Positions 7,829 through 17,500 of a stretch of DNA of 33,931 nucleotides are shown here, one piece after another. This stretch comes from Pyropia haitanensis (lineage: Eukaryota > Rhodophyta > Bangiophyceae > Bangiales > Bangiaceae). A program made the position numbers and the translations under genes. The DNA lies in the NCBI GenBank assembly GCA_008729055.1, contig SDUX01000075.1, forward strand, positions 17,501 to 51,431, given 5' to 3'. The notes beneath the pieces are model-generated. The model worked only from the letters and a program-made list of their open reading frames with translations. It was not told the origin of the DNA and searched no databases. How positions within the stretch are numbered: the stretch's first letter is position 1; every line of letters begins with the position of its first letter.

Positions 7829-9239
7829 TACGCCCATCACCGGGCGCATCTTGGCCGCTATAAACACGCCCTGCGCCGTTGTCCTGGTCGTATCGTGTCG
7901 CTGTCGATGACTTGGTCAGATAGTCGTTGGTCGACAGTCGTACGCCGAACCGGCCGCTTCGTAGTGTGTGCTGCAGCGGGGTGTCACGACCGGCCTTGGT
8001 CAAGGCGTCAGCTAGTTGGCCGTGGGCACGGAGCCAGGTAACCGTCGATATGCTGCCTCCGTGGTAGAACTCGCGAAGTTCTTGGACAGCGGCCCCCACT
8101 TCCTTGGGCTGGACGACCCCATCAGCGTCAAGCGTGTTGTACAGGGAGAGGTTGTCCGTGTAGGCGTCAATGGGCGCCAGGTGGTACTCGTCCCCGTCGT
8201 GGATGTGTGCATGAATGGCGGCCAGCTCCAGAGCCGCTCGGACACCCTCCAGTAAGGCGTACACCTCCGCTGCAAAAGAGGAGTGGGTGACGCGCCGTTG
8301 TCGATGGGAGGTGTAGAGCAGGAGTGTCATGGGTGTGTCCGGAGTCATGGGGCCTGGCATGGCCAGGCCTGACGTTGCGAATACCGCAAAGCCGGTATGT
8401 GCAGTGGGAATGCCTGCCTTCACGCTGGAGGCGTCGACAAACAGGCGGAGGCGCTGCGGGCCCCGCATTGGCACGAACTGCAGTGGTATGGGTCGAGCCG
8501 CCTTGGTTGCTCGGATGACTCGGTTGGCAATCGTCAGGTCTCGTACTGTGGCGTTGCAAAAGCGGCGTGCCAGCGTCGTTGCCGCACACGACAGGTAGGG
8601 CACGGTCTGTCCGGTAGCCCAGAGGAGGGCGCCCGTCGCGCGGCGGTACGAGGTGAGCTCCTCTGGTCGCAGACGGGCGTCCGGCTCAGCCTTGCGCTCG
8701 GGTCGGATGTCAATCTCGTCAATGGAGTCCACGTACTGCTCCTGGTCAGCCCGAACGGTGCGGCGACCGGTGTCATCGTCCATGTCTGTCCGGACCCGGA
8801 CGCCCGTGAACGTGAAGGAGCCCGACTTCGTGGGCCCGGTGGCAAACGCCCGGCGGACAGCCGCCTCAAAGGAGGTGACGGCCTCAGTTGTACCACCAAA
8901 CAGGAAGTCATCGACGTGGACGGCGACCACCAGCTGCAGGACGCCGTTCTGGTGGCTAGTGAAGAGGCCGTGGTCAAGAGTGGACCGTTGGAGACCCAGC
9001 GTGGCCATGAGCTTGAGCACGCTCTCGTACCACCGACGCGGCGCGTCCGTGAGTCCATACGCACACTTCCGCAGTTTCCAGACGATGCCTGCAGGTACCT
9101 TGGCGTGGGGTGGCGGCTGCACGAAGACAGCGTGTGGACGATCCAGTGGCATCCCTTGAAGAAACGCCGTGCGCACGTCGACGGTGCGCGGCACGAACCC
9201 GTGTGTGGCCATGGCGGACAGGGCCACTCGAAACGTTGC
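7824..9239 (-). CDS. copia-1 reverse transcriptase/RNase H (after the TGA)
   Basis: In the same frame as the upstream ORF and separated from it only by the TGA at 9240-9242; 471 codons. It continues RT without loss (ATFRVALSAMATHGF, DVRTAFLQG, LRKCAYGLTDAPRRWY), including the catalytic motif AVHVDDFLFGG, where the usual YVDD is HVDD. RNase H follows (LFVDASS, FAAEVYALLEG, AYTDN) with the copia-type tail WLRAHGQLADALTKAG. The frame has no evident start of its own, so as written RT would need read-through or a restored codon. CGA (Arg) is the likely original codon, one C-to-T step from TGA. The stop at 7826-7824 falls in the 3' LTR. Confidence 0.9.
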   Translation of the reverse strand, partial: ATFRVALSAMATHGFVPRTVDVRTAFLQGMPLDRPHAVFVQPPPHAKVPAGIVWKLRKCAYGLTDAPRRWYESVLKLMATLGLQRSTLDHGLFTSHQNGVLQLVVAVHVDDFLFGGTTEAVTSFEAAVRRAFATGPTKSGSFTFTGVRVRTDMDDDTGRRTVRADQEQYVDSIDEIDIRPERKAEPDARLRPEELTSYRRATGALLWATGQTVPYLSCAATTLARRFCNATVRDLTIANRVIRATKAARPIPLQFVPMRGPQRLRLFVDASSVKAGIPTAHTGFAVFATSGLAMPGPMTPDTPMTLLLYTSHRQRRVTHSSFAAEVYALLEGVRAALELAAIHAHIHDGDEYHLAPIDAYTDNLSLYNTLDADGVVQPKEVGAAVQELREFYHGGSISTVTWLRAHGQLADALTKAGRDTPLQHTLRSGRFGVRLSTNDYLTKSSTATRYDQDNGAGRVYSGQDAPGDGRM

Positions 9240-12200
9240 TCACGACGCCGTCGGAGACGTGCTGTCAACGTTGTCGCGGTCGGGATCCTCGAACCCGCGG
9301 ACCACCAGGCGTGCTTTGCGGCGGGGTGGGCACGTGGGTGTGTCCGGTTCCTTGATTGTCAGGACCCACCGAGTGGAGAGGACCGTCTGTCCGTCATAGG
9401 GTACCTCCGTGTACACCGCGAGGTCCGCCCAAGCCGCGAGCTCCGACATGATGGCTTCGTCAAAGGTCGTGCCTGCTTCCGATATCGGTATCTCCGACCT
9501 GCGACGCATCTCCCGTCGGGTGATGAACGCATGGTGGGTTGCTACGCCGGAGCGGTGCAGCGCTGCCTCCAGGGTGTCTGGCCCGGTGAAGATGGCCGTC
9601 AGGGCGTCTTCCGCGCGCCGCAGGTATCCTTCGCGATGTACGCTCTGAGCCTTCTTGATCTGGCAGCGTCGCATGCCGAAGAGTAGAAGAGCGTAGTCTT
9701 CTTGTTCCTCCTTGGAGCGGAAGGCCATCATGGCAGGGAAAGCGCGGCTCACCGGAGTCGACTCAGGCGGCGTTGTTGTTGCACAGTTGACAGGCCGCGC
9801 CGTGCCGCGTGTGCGGCCCGCCCACACAGTGGACGGACGATCGGTAGCGGAGTCCTCGTCCTGGGACTCTGCCGCGATGCGGTCGAGAGCCGCGCGTACC
9901 TTGTTCATCATGTCGTCCGTGCGTGTGGCTAAGTCGTCGGGGACCGACCGCGTCGGTGTCGATTCTGAACGGGGCTCCTCCATGGCCGTGTCTGGGGCGG
10001 GCGTGGCAGTCCGGGACGACGAATGCTCGTCGTGACGGTCCGCAGCCGTACCGTCGTCAGGATGTCGATGCTTTGTCCCCGTGGTGTCCGAAGGTGTATC
10101 GTTTGACGTGGGTGTCGCGGGGTCACTCGATTGACGTACCGGACGCACTTGGTTGGTGGGACGACTCACCCACTGGTGACCATACTGCAGACGAACCTCG
10201 TCTTTCCCCACCGCCACGTCCGTCACATGTGCCGGACCTTGCCAGCCACCACGACCAAACCCGACCCTGTCCGTCCAGAAGTAGACCACATCTCCCACAG
10301 AGAGGTTGTTGACGGGTACATTACTGGCATTGCGGCCCAAGGCACGTCGCAGTGATGCGTCGGCCTCCGCCCGAGTGTGCGCCAGACGTGCCGAGTGAAG
10401 GAGGTCCAGGTGACGGTGGAGCGCATCGTCACCAGGTACACGTCGGTCGCTCAGTGCGGGTAGGGAATCCGTCATGGCGGTGGGCACTCGGGGTGTTGAG
10501 CCGTTCATCAGTTGGTACGGCGTCGCGCCTCCATGCTGACCCATGGAGTTCTTGGCGAAGCATGCCAGGTCAAGCAGCTCTTGGCCGTTGGCGCCTGGGT
10601 GATCGTTGGCCATGCGGACCACCATCGTCTTCAGCGTCTGGTTGTGCCGCTCCACAATGCCGTTAGACCAGTGTGCTTGGGCCGCCGTCGATAGGGAGGC
10701 GATGTTGTGTCGCTCCGCCAGGGTGCGCCAGGTTGCGCTGTTGAACTCGGGTCCGGGGTCCGCAAGGAGTGCGCGGGGCGCCCCGTGGTGGACGATCCAC
10801 CCAGACAGCAGAGCGTTGGCGACGGTAGATGCTTCCTTGTTGGGAAGTGCCACAGCTTTGGAAACACGGGTGCTGAGGTCAATGGCGTGAAGAAACCAGC
10901 CAACCGGTGCCACGTGGCCTAAGTCCACTGACAGGGTGTCGTTGAATTTGAGATCGCGTGGCACCGTCACGAGTGGACGCGTCGGGCGTGGCGCAGTCGT
11001 CTGGCAGGTGTCACACCGTACCGCCGCCCGTGTCACTGCCTCAAACACCTCTCTGTCCGTGGTGCCCGCTTGACGCAGGAGGGAGTGGAGCCGTGCGGTG
11101 GAGCAGTGGCCGTATTGCGTATGGAGCTTGGCGGCCTGGCGGTCAAGGGCCGCGGTGTCCTTGTGTAGGACAGCCTCGGTGGCCGTGAGCGAGAACGCGC
11201 GGAGGGCATTCGGCGTCCTGTCGGTGGTGTCTTCATCCGATAGGCATTGTGGCTGGCCTGCGTCTGCACTCCGCACCGGCACATCGCTTGTGGAGACAGC
11301 TGCAACCTCCGGTGCAGCGGGTGATGCAGTGGTAAGGGCAACGACTTCCTTGGGCGCGGACATCGTGGACTGCACCGGGGACTTGGACGTCCGCTTCTTC
11401 TTCTTGCCGAAGGCGTTGAACGTGAGATGACCGGCTTCCGACATCACCAGCGGAATGGTGACCGCGAGGACGGTGACTTCCATGGAGCACCCAGCCACGT
11501 CGAAGATAACCCCCAAGGAGGCCATGGTCTTTCGACTCATGAGCATGGGCAGGTGTCCGGCCACGATCCACGTGGCCACATGGCAGGTGCGGGACCCGAT
11601 GCGAAGCGGCAGGGTGACACGCTCAAAGGCACGCTGCGTGTGGCCACCCCCGAAGGTAAACACGGCGGTCGCGTCTTCGGAGGTGATCAAGGAGCGCATG
11701 TACGGCGACAGGCGGTTGACGTACGCGGCGACCCAGGCGGCACCCGCAATGGTGGCGGTGGCACCAATGTCCAGGATCACATCGCCCGTGCGCGCGTGCA
11801 GGCCCGTCGCGTCCTTGCCGTTCGCGAGCAGCACCAGATGTGCAGTCTCGTGGGTGACGAACGCCTCTTCACCGTTGGGCGCCTGGCCCGCCGGCTGCGC
11901 CTCGGCGCGCTTCGTAGCACTGGCTTCCTCGCGGATACGTTTGCGGCAGTCTCGACGGACGTGGCCGCTCTTGCCGCAGTACCAGCAGCCGGCTTGGTCA
12001 GGCTTGGCCGGCGCCCGGTAGACCTCCGTGCGCGGCGGCGTCGGCGTTGTGCGGCGGGCGACGTACGCCTGGTGCTCGCCGTACGTCACGACCATCACGG
12101 CCGTGTCGGACGACGGCTTGAGTGCCTCGTTGCCGCCCCAGAGATCGCGTAGCGCGGTGGTGACCGAGCGGAGAGAGTCATACCCTTTCACGGACAGCAC

Positions 12201-12929
12201 ACCAGCAGCAGACATGGTGGTCGCTTGCTGGTGTTTGTCGAGCCCGGCCTGGTCAATGAAGATGGCGGCTGCGGTCTTGTTCGACATGGAGTATTCGTTC
12301 ACTTGACACTGCACCAGTGCCTGGCCCATGGCGGCCAGGTACTCCTCCATGGACCGCGTGCCGCGGTACAAGGTTCTGAGCGAACGGTAGGCGTCCTGTC
12401 CGCGCTGTGCCTCGCTGCCTCCGAAGATGGCGCGCAGGCAGTCAAGAAGGCGCTTGTAGCCGTCGGGGTGGATGAGTTCCGCCACGGACACGTTACGGGC
12501 CGCCTCCTTAGCGACGCCAGTGAGGGCAAGACGCATGGCACCACCCTTCTTGTCATCCGCCAGGGTGGTCATGTGTGTCCACAGTTCGATGTCTTCCTGA
12601 TACTGCTGGAAGCCGGTGGGCCCGGCCCACTCGGGTGCCTTAACGTGCAAGGCCTTGGCATTCGTCGTTGGCACAAGCGCAGCGGATCCTGTGCCAGCGG
12701 TCCCTGTCGTCGCGAGCAGGGCAGTCTTGGCCGCCGCAGCGGCCGCCTCAGCGGCCACCGCCTCGTCAGCGGCCGCTCGCGCTTTGGCGGCTGCCTCCGT
12801 GGCGGCCGCCTCGGCCGCCTTGACGGCCTCTTCGGCAGCGGCGGTCGCTCTGGCGCTTTCCGTCACGTCATCCGTCGAAGCCGGCGGGTCAGCCGAAGGC
12901 GGCACAACAGAGTTGGCCGGGTCGGTCAT
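9240..12929 (-). CDS. copia-1 Gag-protease-integrase and start of RT
   Basis: The frame encodes 1229 aa from ATG 12929, which appears to be the first ATG after the LTR; the open frame extends to 13127 without an ATG. An Ala/Glu-rich coiled-coil-like N-terminus is followed by a Gag region (PEWAGPTGFQQYQEDIELW) and the zinc knuckle CWYCGKSGHVRRDC. Next come the aspartic protease motif ILDIGAT, the integrase HHCC zinc domain (HTQYGH ... CDTC), and the D-D-E core with SVDLG, LADPGPEF and GIVERHN. Reverse transcriptase begins around WVLTIK and KARLVVRGF and then meets a TGA at 9240-9242 (after TSPTAS). The same frame continues beyond it. Gag should form the particle, protease cleaves the polyprotein and integrase inserts the cDNA. 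Confidence 0.92.
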   Translation of the reverse strand: MTDPANSVVPPSADPPASTDDVTESARATAAAEEAVKAAEAAATEAAAKARAAADEAVAAEAAAAAAKTALLATTGTAGTGSAALVPTTNAKALHVKAPEWAGPTGFQQYQEDIELWTHMTTLADDKKGGAMRLALTGVAKEAARNVSVAELIHPDGYKRLLDCLRAIFGGSEAQRGQDAYRSLRTLYRGTRSMEEYLAAMGQALVQCQVNEYSMSNKTAAAIFIDQAGLDKHQQATTMSAAGVLSVKGYDSLRSVTTALRDLWGGNEALKPSSDTAVMVVTYGEHQAYVARRTTPTPPRTEVYRAPAKPDQAGCWYCGKSGHVRRDCRKRIREEASATKRAEAQPAGQAPNGEEAFVTHETAHLVLLANGKDATGLHARTGDVILDIGATATIAGAAWVAAYVNRLSPYMRSLITSEDATAVFTFGGGHTQRAFERVTLPLRIGSRTCHVATWIVAGHLPMLMSRKTMASLGVIFDVAGCSMEVTVLAVTIPLVMSEAGHLTFNAFGKKKKRTSKSPVQSTMSAPKEVVALTTASPAAPEVAAVSTSDVPVRSADAGQPQCLSDEDTTDRTPNALRAFSLTATEAVLHKDTAALDRQAAKLHTQYGHCSTARLHSLLRQAGTTDREVFEAVTRAAVRCDTCQTTAPRPTRPLVTVPRDLKFNDTLSVDLGHVAPVGWFLHAIDLSTRVSKAVALPNKEASTVANALLSGWIVHHGAPRALLADPGPEFNSATWRTLAERHNIASLSTAAQAHWSNGIVERHNQTLKTMVVRMANDHPGANGQELLDLACFAKNSMGQHGGATPYQLMNGSTPRVPTAMTDSLPALSDRRVPGDDALHRHLDLLHSARLAHTRAEADASLRRALGRNASNVPVNNLSVGDVVYFWTDRVGFGRGGWQGPAHVTDVAVGKDEVRLQYGHQWVSRPTNQVRPVRQSSDPATPTSNDTPSDTTGTKHRHPDDGTAADRHDEHSSSRTATPAPDTAMEEPRSESTPTRSVPDDLATRTDDMMNKVRAALDRIAAESQDEDSATDRPSTVWAGRTRGTARPVNCATTTPPESTPVSRAFPAMMAFRSKEEQEDYALLLFGMRRCQIKKAQSVHREGYLRRAEDALTAIFTGPDTLEAALHRSGVATHHAFITRREMRRRSEIPISEAGTTFDEAIMSELAAWADLAVYTEVPYDGQTVLSTRWVLTIKEPDTPTCPPRRKARLVVRGFEDPDRDNVDSTSPTAS

Positions 12930-13131
12930 GATGCCGGGGGTAAAGGACGGTGGTGGTGGCGGGCTTGGCAGTTGGTGGGTGGGAGCACGCCGTGACGAGC
13001 TGGCACCCGTAGGGGCGCCCGTCACGGGGCTAAAGGGGTGAGCCGTGGTGCTCACCCGCGCGTACCTTCCCGCGTGCACGAGCGGGAGGAACGGCAGACC
13101 CGGGTATGGGGAGTACCGTCTGAACAAGGTG

Positions 13132-13149
13132 AGCGACGGGAAGCTACCA
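13132..13149 (-). promoter_or_regulatory. copia-1 primer-binding site
   Basis: On the minus strand TGGTAGCTTCCCGTCGC begins immediately after the 5' LTR. TGG at the LTR edge is the expected complement of a tRNA CCA end. The first seven bases would pair with a tRNA ending GCUACCA, as some initiator methionine tRNAs do. The primer tRNA is not identified with confidence. Confidence 0.6.
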
Positions 13150-13546
13150 TGAGAGAAAAGAGTCGTTCACTTGTTGACTAGCGTTCCGTGCTCCCCTCGG
13201 TCCTCCCTCTGGTTGCTCTTATCCCTCTCCTCTCCTGGTCCCCCCTCTCCTCCCTCGGTGGCCCAGTGCCCTTCCGAGGGTGCTTGTCCTTGCACTGCAG
13301 GCCGCACGCGTTGTGCTTGCCCGCGTCCCTTGTTCGTGCTCTTGCTTGGTCTTGCCCCACGTGTTGACGTCCGGTCGCGTCCACGGTCGTTGCCTTCAGT
13401 GCGTGGAGCCGTTGTGGCCCAGGCGGACGGGTCGCGGCCGCTCCCCGGTGGCCGGGTCGTCGTCTTGAATGCTTGGGCCGTTCCTGTCCAGGCGGACGGG
13501 TCGCGGCCGGTCCGCCGCGACCGATCCGTCCGCTTAATTATTCACA
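13150..13546 (-). repeat. copia-1 5' LTR
   Basis: 397 bp, matching 7432-7828. In element orientation it should hold the promoter. I do not see a strong TATA box in it. Confidence 0.95.
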
Positions 13547-13551
13547 CGCAC
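13547..13551. repeat. Target-site duplication of copia-1 (right copy)
   Basis: CGCAC directly after the right LTR, identical to 7427-7431. Confidence 0.95.
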
Positions 13552-14554
13552 AGCGCCCCCGACGTGGGGGACTTGTAGTTGGTGCACACCTGCGCCGACC
13601 GGTTGATGGGCAGCAGCGCCCCCGACGGCAGCTGCACGTGCCGAAAGATCTCGTTGCACACCGACCACCACCGCAGGGGCTGGTACCCGTGCTTGAGCTG
13701 CAAGCTCCCCGCCGTCGACGCCGCCCCGTCCGTCGCCCCAAAGCCCGTCACGTAGAACCCGTGCGGCCGCCCAAACACCCGGTTCATCGCCACCGGCACC
13801 ACCCCCGCCCGCACCGCGGCCGCCTCAGAGGGCGGGTCCGCCAGCGTCAGCACCGCAATGTCGTGCACGTCCCCGTCTGGGTTGTAGCCAGGGTGGGGGG
13901 TCACCTTGCCCACCTTGAACGTCAGCCCATCAAACAGCTTGGCGCCCCCGACGCGCACCACGTCCCCCGGCAGCACGTGGCACCCCGCCCGCGTCAGGAT
14001 GTGCGAAAAGGACACGAGGGAGCCCCCGCAGAAGAACCCCTTGCCGTCCCGCGTGAAGATCTTGGCAAAGAACTGGGACCCCGTGTCGGGGTCCACGTCG
14101 CTCACCGCCCTGCCACCGACAATGCGGCCGCGGCGCGCGGGGGCGGGGAGGGGGACCGCCAGCGCCGTCGTGCGGTTCCCGCTGTGGGCAGTCAGCACCT
14201 CGGCCGCCGACGCCATCGACGCCACCCCGACCGCCGCCACCGTCGCCAGCGCGGCCACCGCCACGGAGCGCACGCGGCCCATGGTATTGGTTGTTGGAGC
14301 GAATGAAGAAAAGAGGGGGCGGGAGGGGGGCGAAAGGGGGGCGAGAGAGGTCGGAGAAAAGCGCAACGGAGGAGTGGCCACAGGCGGGGGCGGCGGGGCA
14401 AAGCCCAGACCTGTGCGTCGGGGCGCGTGGGGGTGGGCGCGCTCGGAGGAGGGTGCGGGTGTGGGTGTAAGTGGTTGGGCGCTGGTGTGTGCTTGTGCGC
14501 GAGTGGTGGTGGTGATGGGTGAGGGGAGAAGGACCCGGGGGCGACGGCCGCCAT

Positions 14555-14564
14555 CCGTTATATG
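14555..14564 (-). promoter_or_regulatory. Putative TATA box of the protease-like gene
   Basis: CATATAACGG on the minus strand lies about 275 bp upstream of ATG 14282. The predicted leader from about 14530 is rich in CACCAC and CACAC words. ATATAACGG also occurs in the plus-strand promoter-like site at 26120-26130. Confidence 0.4.
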
Positions 14565-14599
14565 CGGGGCTCAACGCCCCCAGCCCCCCCACCCTGCCC

Positions 14600-17500
14600 C
14601 TTCTACCCGCCTCGACACTCACGTCACCCGCCACGGCCCGCACAGTACCCGCCCGCCGAACCCCCCACGCGCCGCCGCCCACGGGGCGCCCCCACGCCAC
14701 CCGGGCGGCCACGGCGGCCGCGCCCACGCCGGGCACCGAGCCCGCGTAACAGGGCGGCGACCCGCTACCCCACCCCCAACCACCGCCCCACCCCCCACCC
14801 GCAGTGCGTGGGCGGGAACCGGGCCGCCACGGCCGGGCGGGGCGTCCCTGTTGGGAGGGGGCGACGGCATATCCACGCGAGGGGGGAGACCGGGATAGTG
14901 GCAGCGGCAGCGGCTCCTTGCCCCGCCGGGTCCGCCGCCCGTTCCCCCGCCCGCCCGCCAGCCCCTGCCCCCTCGCCCGGCCCACCGGCGCCGCTGCCGG
15001 CGCCTCGTGCACCAGCGTCCGAGCCGGGTCACTCCGCCTCCCCCCCCCCCCACCCCCCCCACACACATGTGGATGTGCGGGCGCGCGCCGGCCCAAAGAG
15101 CCCACTTCGCCCTCATCCGGTGCGTGGCGGCGGCGGCGGTGGTCTCCCCCATGGCGATACCGCCGCGGCCGGGAGCGCATGCCACGCCGCCCATCGCCCG
15201 GGGGGGGCACCGCACGCCACCGCGGCCGGCAGCCCCCCTCCCTTCTCCCCCCGCGGCCGACGGCAGCACACCGACGTGCCGACAACGGGTTCAGGCGGGG
15301 GGGTACATGCTTGACTCCGCCACCTGGCTCCTCCCTCTCCCCGCCCCCCGCCGCCCCCGCTGCCGGCATGACGTCAAGCGCAGGGCTGGGCGGCGGAGGA
15401 GGAGTGGTGGGGGGGAGCGAGGAAAGGGGGGGGGGGGGGGGTGATAACCCCACCTGCATGATGCCGCGCCAGAGGACCGGTGCCGTGGCGCGGGATCCGC
15501 GGGGCGGTGCCGCCGCCTCCCCCACACACGGGGCGGACGGCAACAGGCGTGGTCGGCGCGCCGCGTGACGGCCAGCGTGGCGGCGGCGGGCGCGGTGGCG
15601 AGACAACAGGGAACGCTGCCTGCCGGCCATGGCCTGACGTGACAGGCCATCCCGTTCACCCGCACCTTGCACAGCGAGCCGGGTCTGTTCGTCTCTGGGT
15701 GTAATTCGGATGGGCCACCTTTTCGTGTAGCCGCACGCGCCCCACTTGAGCAGAGGAAATGGAGAACTTCTTTCCCACGTTGAATAGTATTTACTCATGT
15801 CACGCTGGAAACCTTCGCTCATCTGAAACATTTTTTCAGGGTCCAATCATGCAAGGCGTGTTGGTTTCGCATGTGCAATCTCACGATATCTAACTCAGAG
15901 ACGCTGTGAGGGTTTGGGGGGAGGAGCGCAGGCTCCTGCGTGATGGGTGTGGCGGGCGCGCTCGCAGACGCTGCCACACCACTGATGGGCGCGGCCGGCG
16001 CGGCCCGGCGCCCGCGCACCCGTGACGGACCTCACCGCGGGGGCCTCGCCCTGTACGCAGCGACCCGCCCGGTCCGGTGTCGCTCACAGAAGCGGCGCAG
16101 GGGGACCCGCCCAGCCCGCGCCATCACCCACAAGGTCGATATATCTTGCGAGACCGCAGTCGCCCTCTGTCTAAGAAGACTGCAACCATCTGTGGGCTGG
16201 TGGGCGGGGCCGCGCGCGAGAAGCACCCTTGGGTGCCGCAAGTGACGCGGGGGGGTGCACGATTGGGGCTACCGCGTCATGGCGACCGCCGGTTGCGGTG
16301 CGCCCCCTGGGGGTGGGCCGTCGAGGCCGCCGTCGATTATATGGGTCACCTGCCCTTGGCTGGTGCGATGCCGCCACCCGTTCCCCAGTTACAGTGCTCG
16401 ATGCGCTGCGCCTCTTCGCACCCATGGATAGTCGTGACCATTGCCTCTCCGCGGCATACCACACAGCACCTCGCGAAAGCCGTCAAATTAACCGATAGTA
16501 GGTTGGGTCGGCCAGTTCGAATCCCATACACATCGATAGCGGATGTAACATATTGCTCTGCTGAACGAGGTCAAGAGCTCTGATTCAATAGTGGTCCAGA
16601 GTCATCCACCGTTCGTGGCCCCAGTGCGCATCCGATCGGCCTGGCGATCTTCGGACGACTCGGGCGCGAGATGTGTTGTGCCCAACTTCTTCGTTCTTCT
16701 TCCTACTTTCCCCGTCCCCCCCTGCCCGCATGCATACCTCCCCCGTCCCCCTCCCCTCCACCGCCACAAACCAGCCATACACAGCGCATCCATGTGGCAT
16801 ACGGAACAGCGGTCTTCACGGCATGTGTCGCTCATGACCGCAAACCTAGACACCTTGGCAAAACAAAACACCCAGTGACAAACACCAAGAGCCCATCACG
16901 TCAGCACCTCGCATCAGCAAAACGTTCCAACAAGCCTGTCAACCAGCCAGGTCTGCCCCCGCCCCCCACCCCACATGGCACTGCACATGCGCGCCGACGG
17001 GGGTAGAGCCATCACCAAACAACTCCCCTCGTCGTCCTCACCCCTGACTCGGCAACTCGCCCGCAGTCTCCCCCCAAACAAGACCAGTGCACACAACAAC
17101 ACCTGCGCAGTGAAGCCGGCGACCAATCGACAAGGGAACAGGAGACGTACCAGGCTCGTATCGTGCGCTGACCGACACGAGAGAATCTCACACCACCAGC
17201 AAGCAACCGACCGGAAGCGAACGCACCAGGCACATCTCAAGAAAAAGGGACAACTCATTCTCCTGTCCATCCGCGAGTCAGCATACAGATGTCCATGCCG
17301 CGCCGCGCCCCACCTCGCGTCCCGTTGCCCTGACCCCAAGCCTCAAAAACAATGCCACAGGTCCCCCCTCGCAGCACCACAATGTCGGGTTCCGCCCCTC
17401 CTCCAATCGGGATAGGCACGTACGTTCATGGCAACAGTCAAGGGGATGTAGGGGACGACGTCGGTCGGAGGCAGCGTAGTGAGAAGGGCCAGCGCCGTCG

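Larger units (their letters stand above)
7432..13546 (-). mobile_element. Ty1/copia retrotransposon copia-1, full length
   Basis: The element is 6115 bp and bounded by two 397-bp LTRs that begin TG and end CA, with a perfect CGCAC duplication. It is transcribed leftwards: 5' LTR on the right, then primer-binding site, gag, protease, integrase, reverse transcriptase and RNase H, which is the Ty1/copia order. The LTRs look identical over their length, pointing to very recent insertion. The coding frame is interrupted once, by a TGA at 9240-9242. It lies inside, and in the same orientation as, the protease-like gene. Confidence 0.95.
7233..14282 (-). pseudogene. Trypsin-like (S1) protease homologue, non-catalytic, split by copia-1
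   Basis: The 5' part is 14282-13547 and the 3' part 7431-7233. Taking out copia-1 and one copy of the 5-bp duplication leaves a single open frame of 309 codons, so the insertion is the only break. Residues 1-26 look like a secretory signal peptide (MGRVRSVAVAALATVAAVGV...). About 27-53 is a propeptide ending RGR, followed by IVGG (54-57), the classic zymogen activation site. Cys85/Cys101 match the 42-58 disulfide. The His57 position is Gly100 (LTRAGC instead of LTAAHC). The Asp102 position is kept (HDIAVL, Asp141). Around Ser195 the sequence is CERDVGGP, so Ser is Val249 and oxyanion Gly193 is Arg247. The C-terminal GTKVAYYTAWI matches the last strand and helix. It was therefore probably a secreted binding protein or inhibitor-like pseudoprotease rather than an enzyme, by analogy with other serine protease homologues. 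On this copy the C-terminal 64 residues are cut off and an in-frame stop lies just inside the LTR. An upstream frame to 14381 exists, but ATG 14282 precedes the signal peptide. Confidence 0.85.

Noticed and set aside
7453..7863. 136-codon plus-strand frame in the LTR, also present at 13171
   Set aside because: It exists twice only because the LTR is duplicated, has no domain and is antisense to the element.
13930..15846. 638-codon minus-strand frame overlapping the protease-like gene
   Set aside because: It overlaps the protease frame out of phase, is low complexity through most of its length and does not begin with ATG. Its first 50 residues look ordinary but no splice or domain evidence supports them.
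16501..16530. GTTCGAATCCCA, resembling a tRNA T-arm, possibly with TGGG separated by 8 nt
   Set aside because: No acceptor, D or anticodon arm could be paired with it on either side, even allowing insertions or a permuted order.
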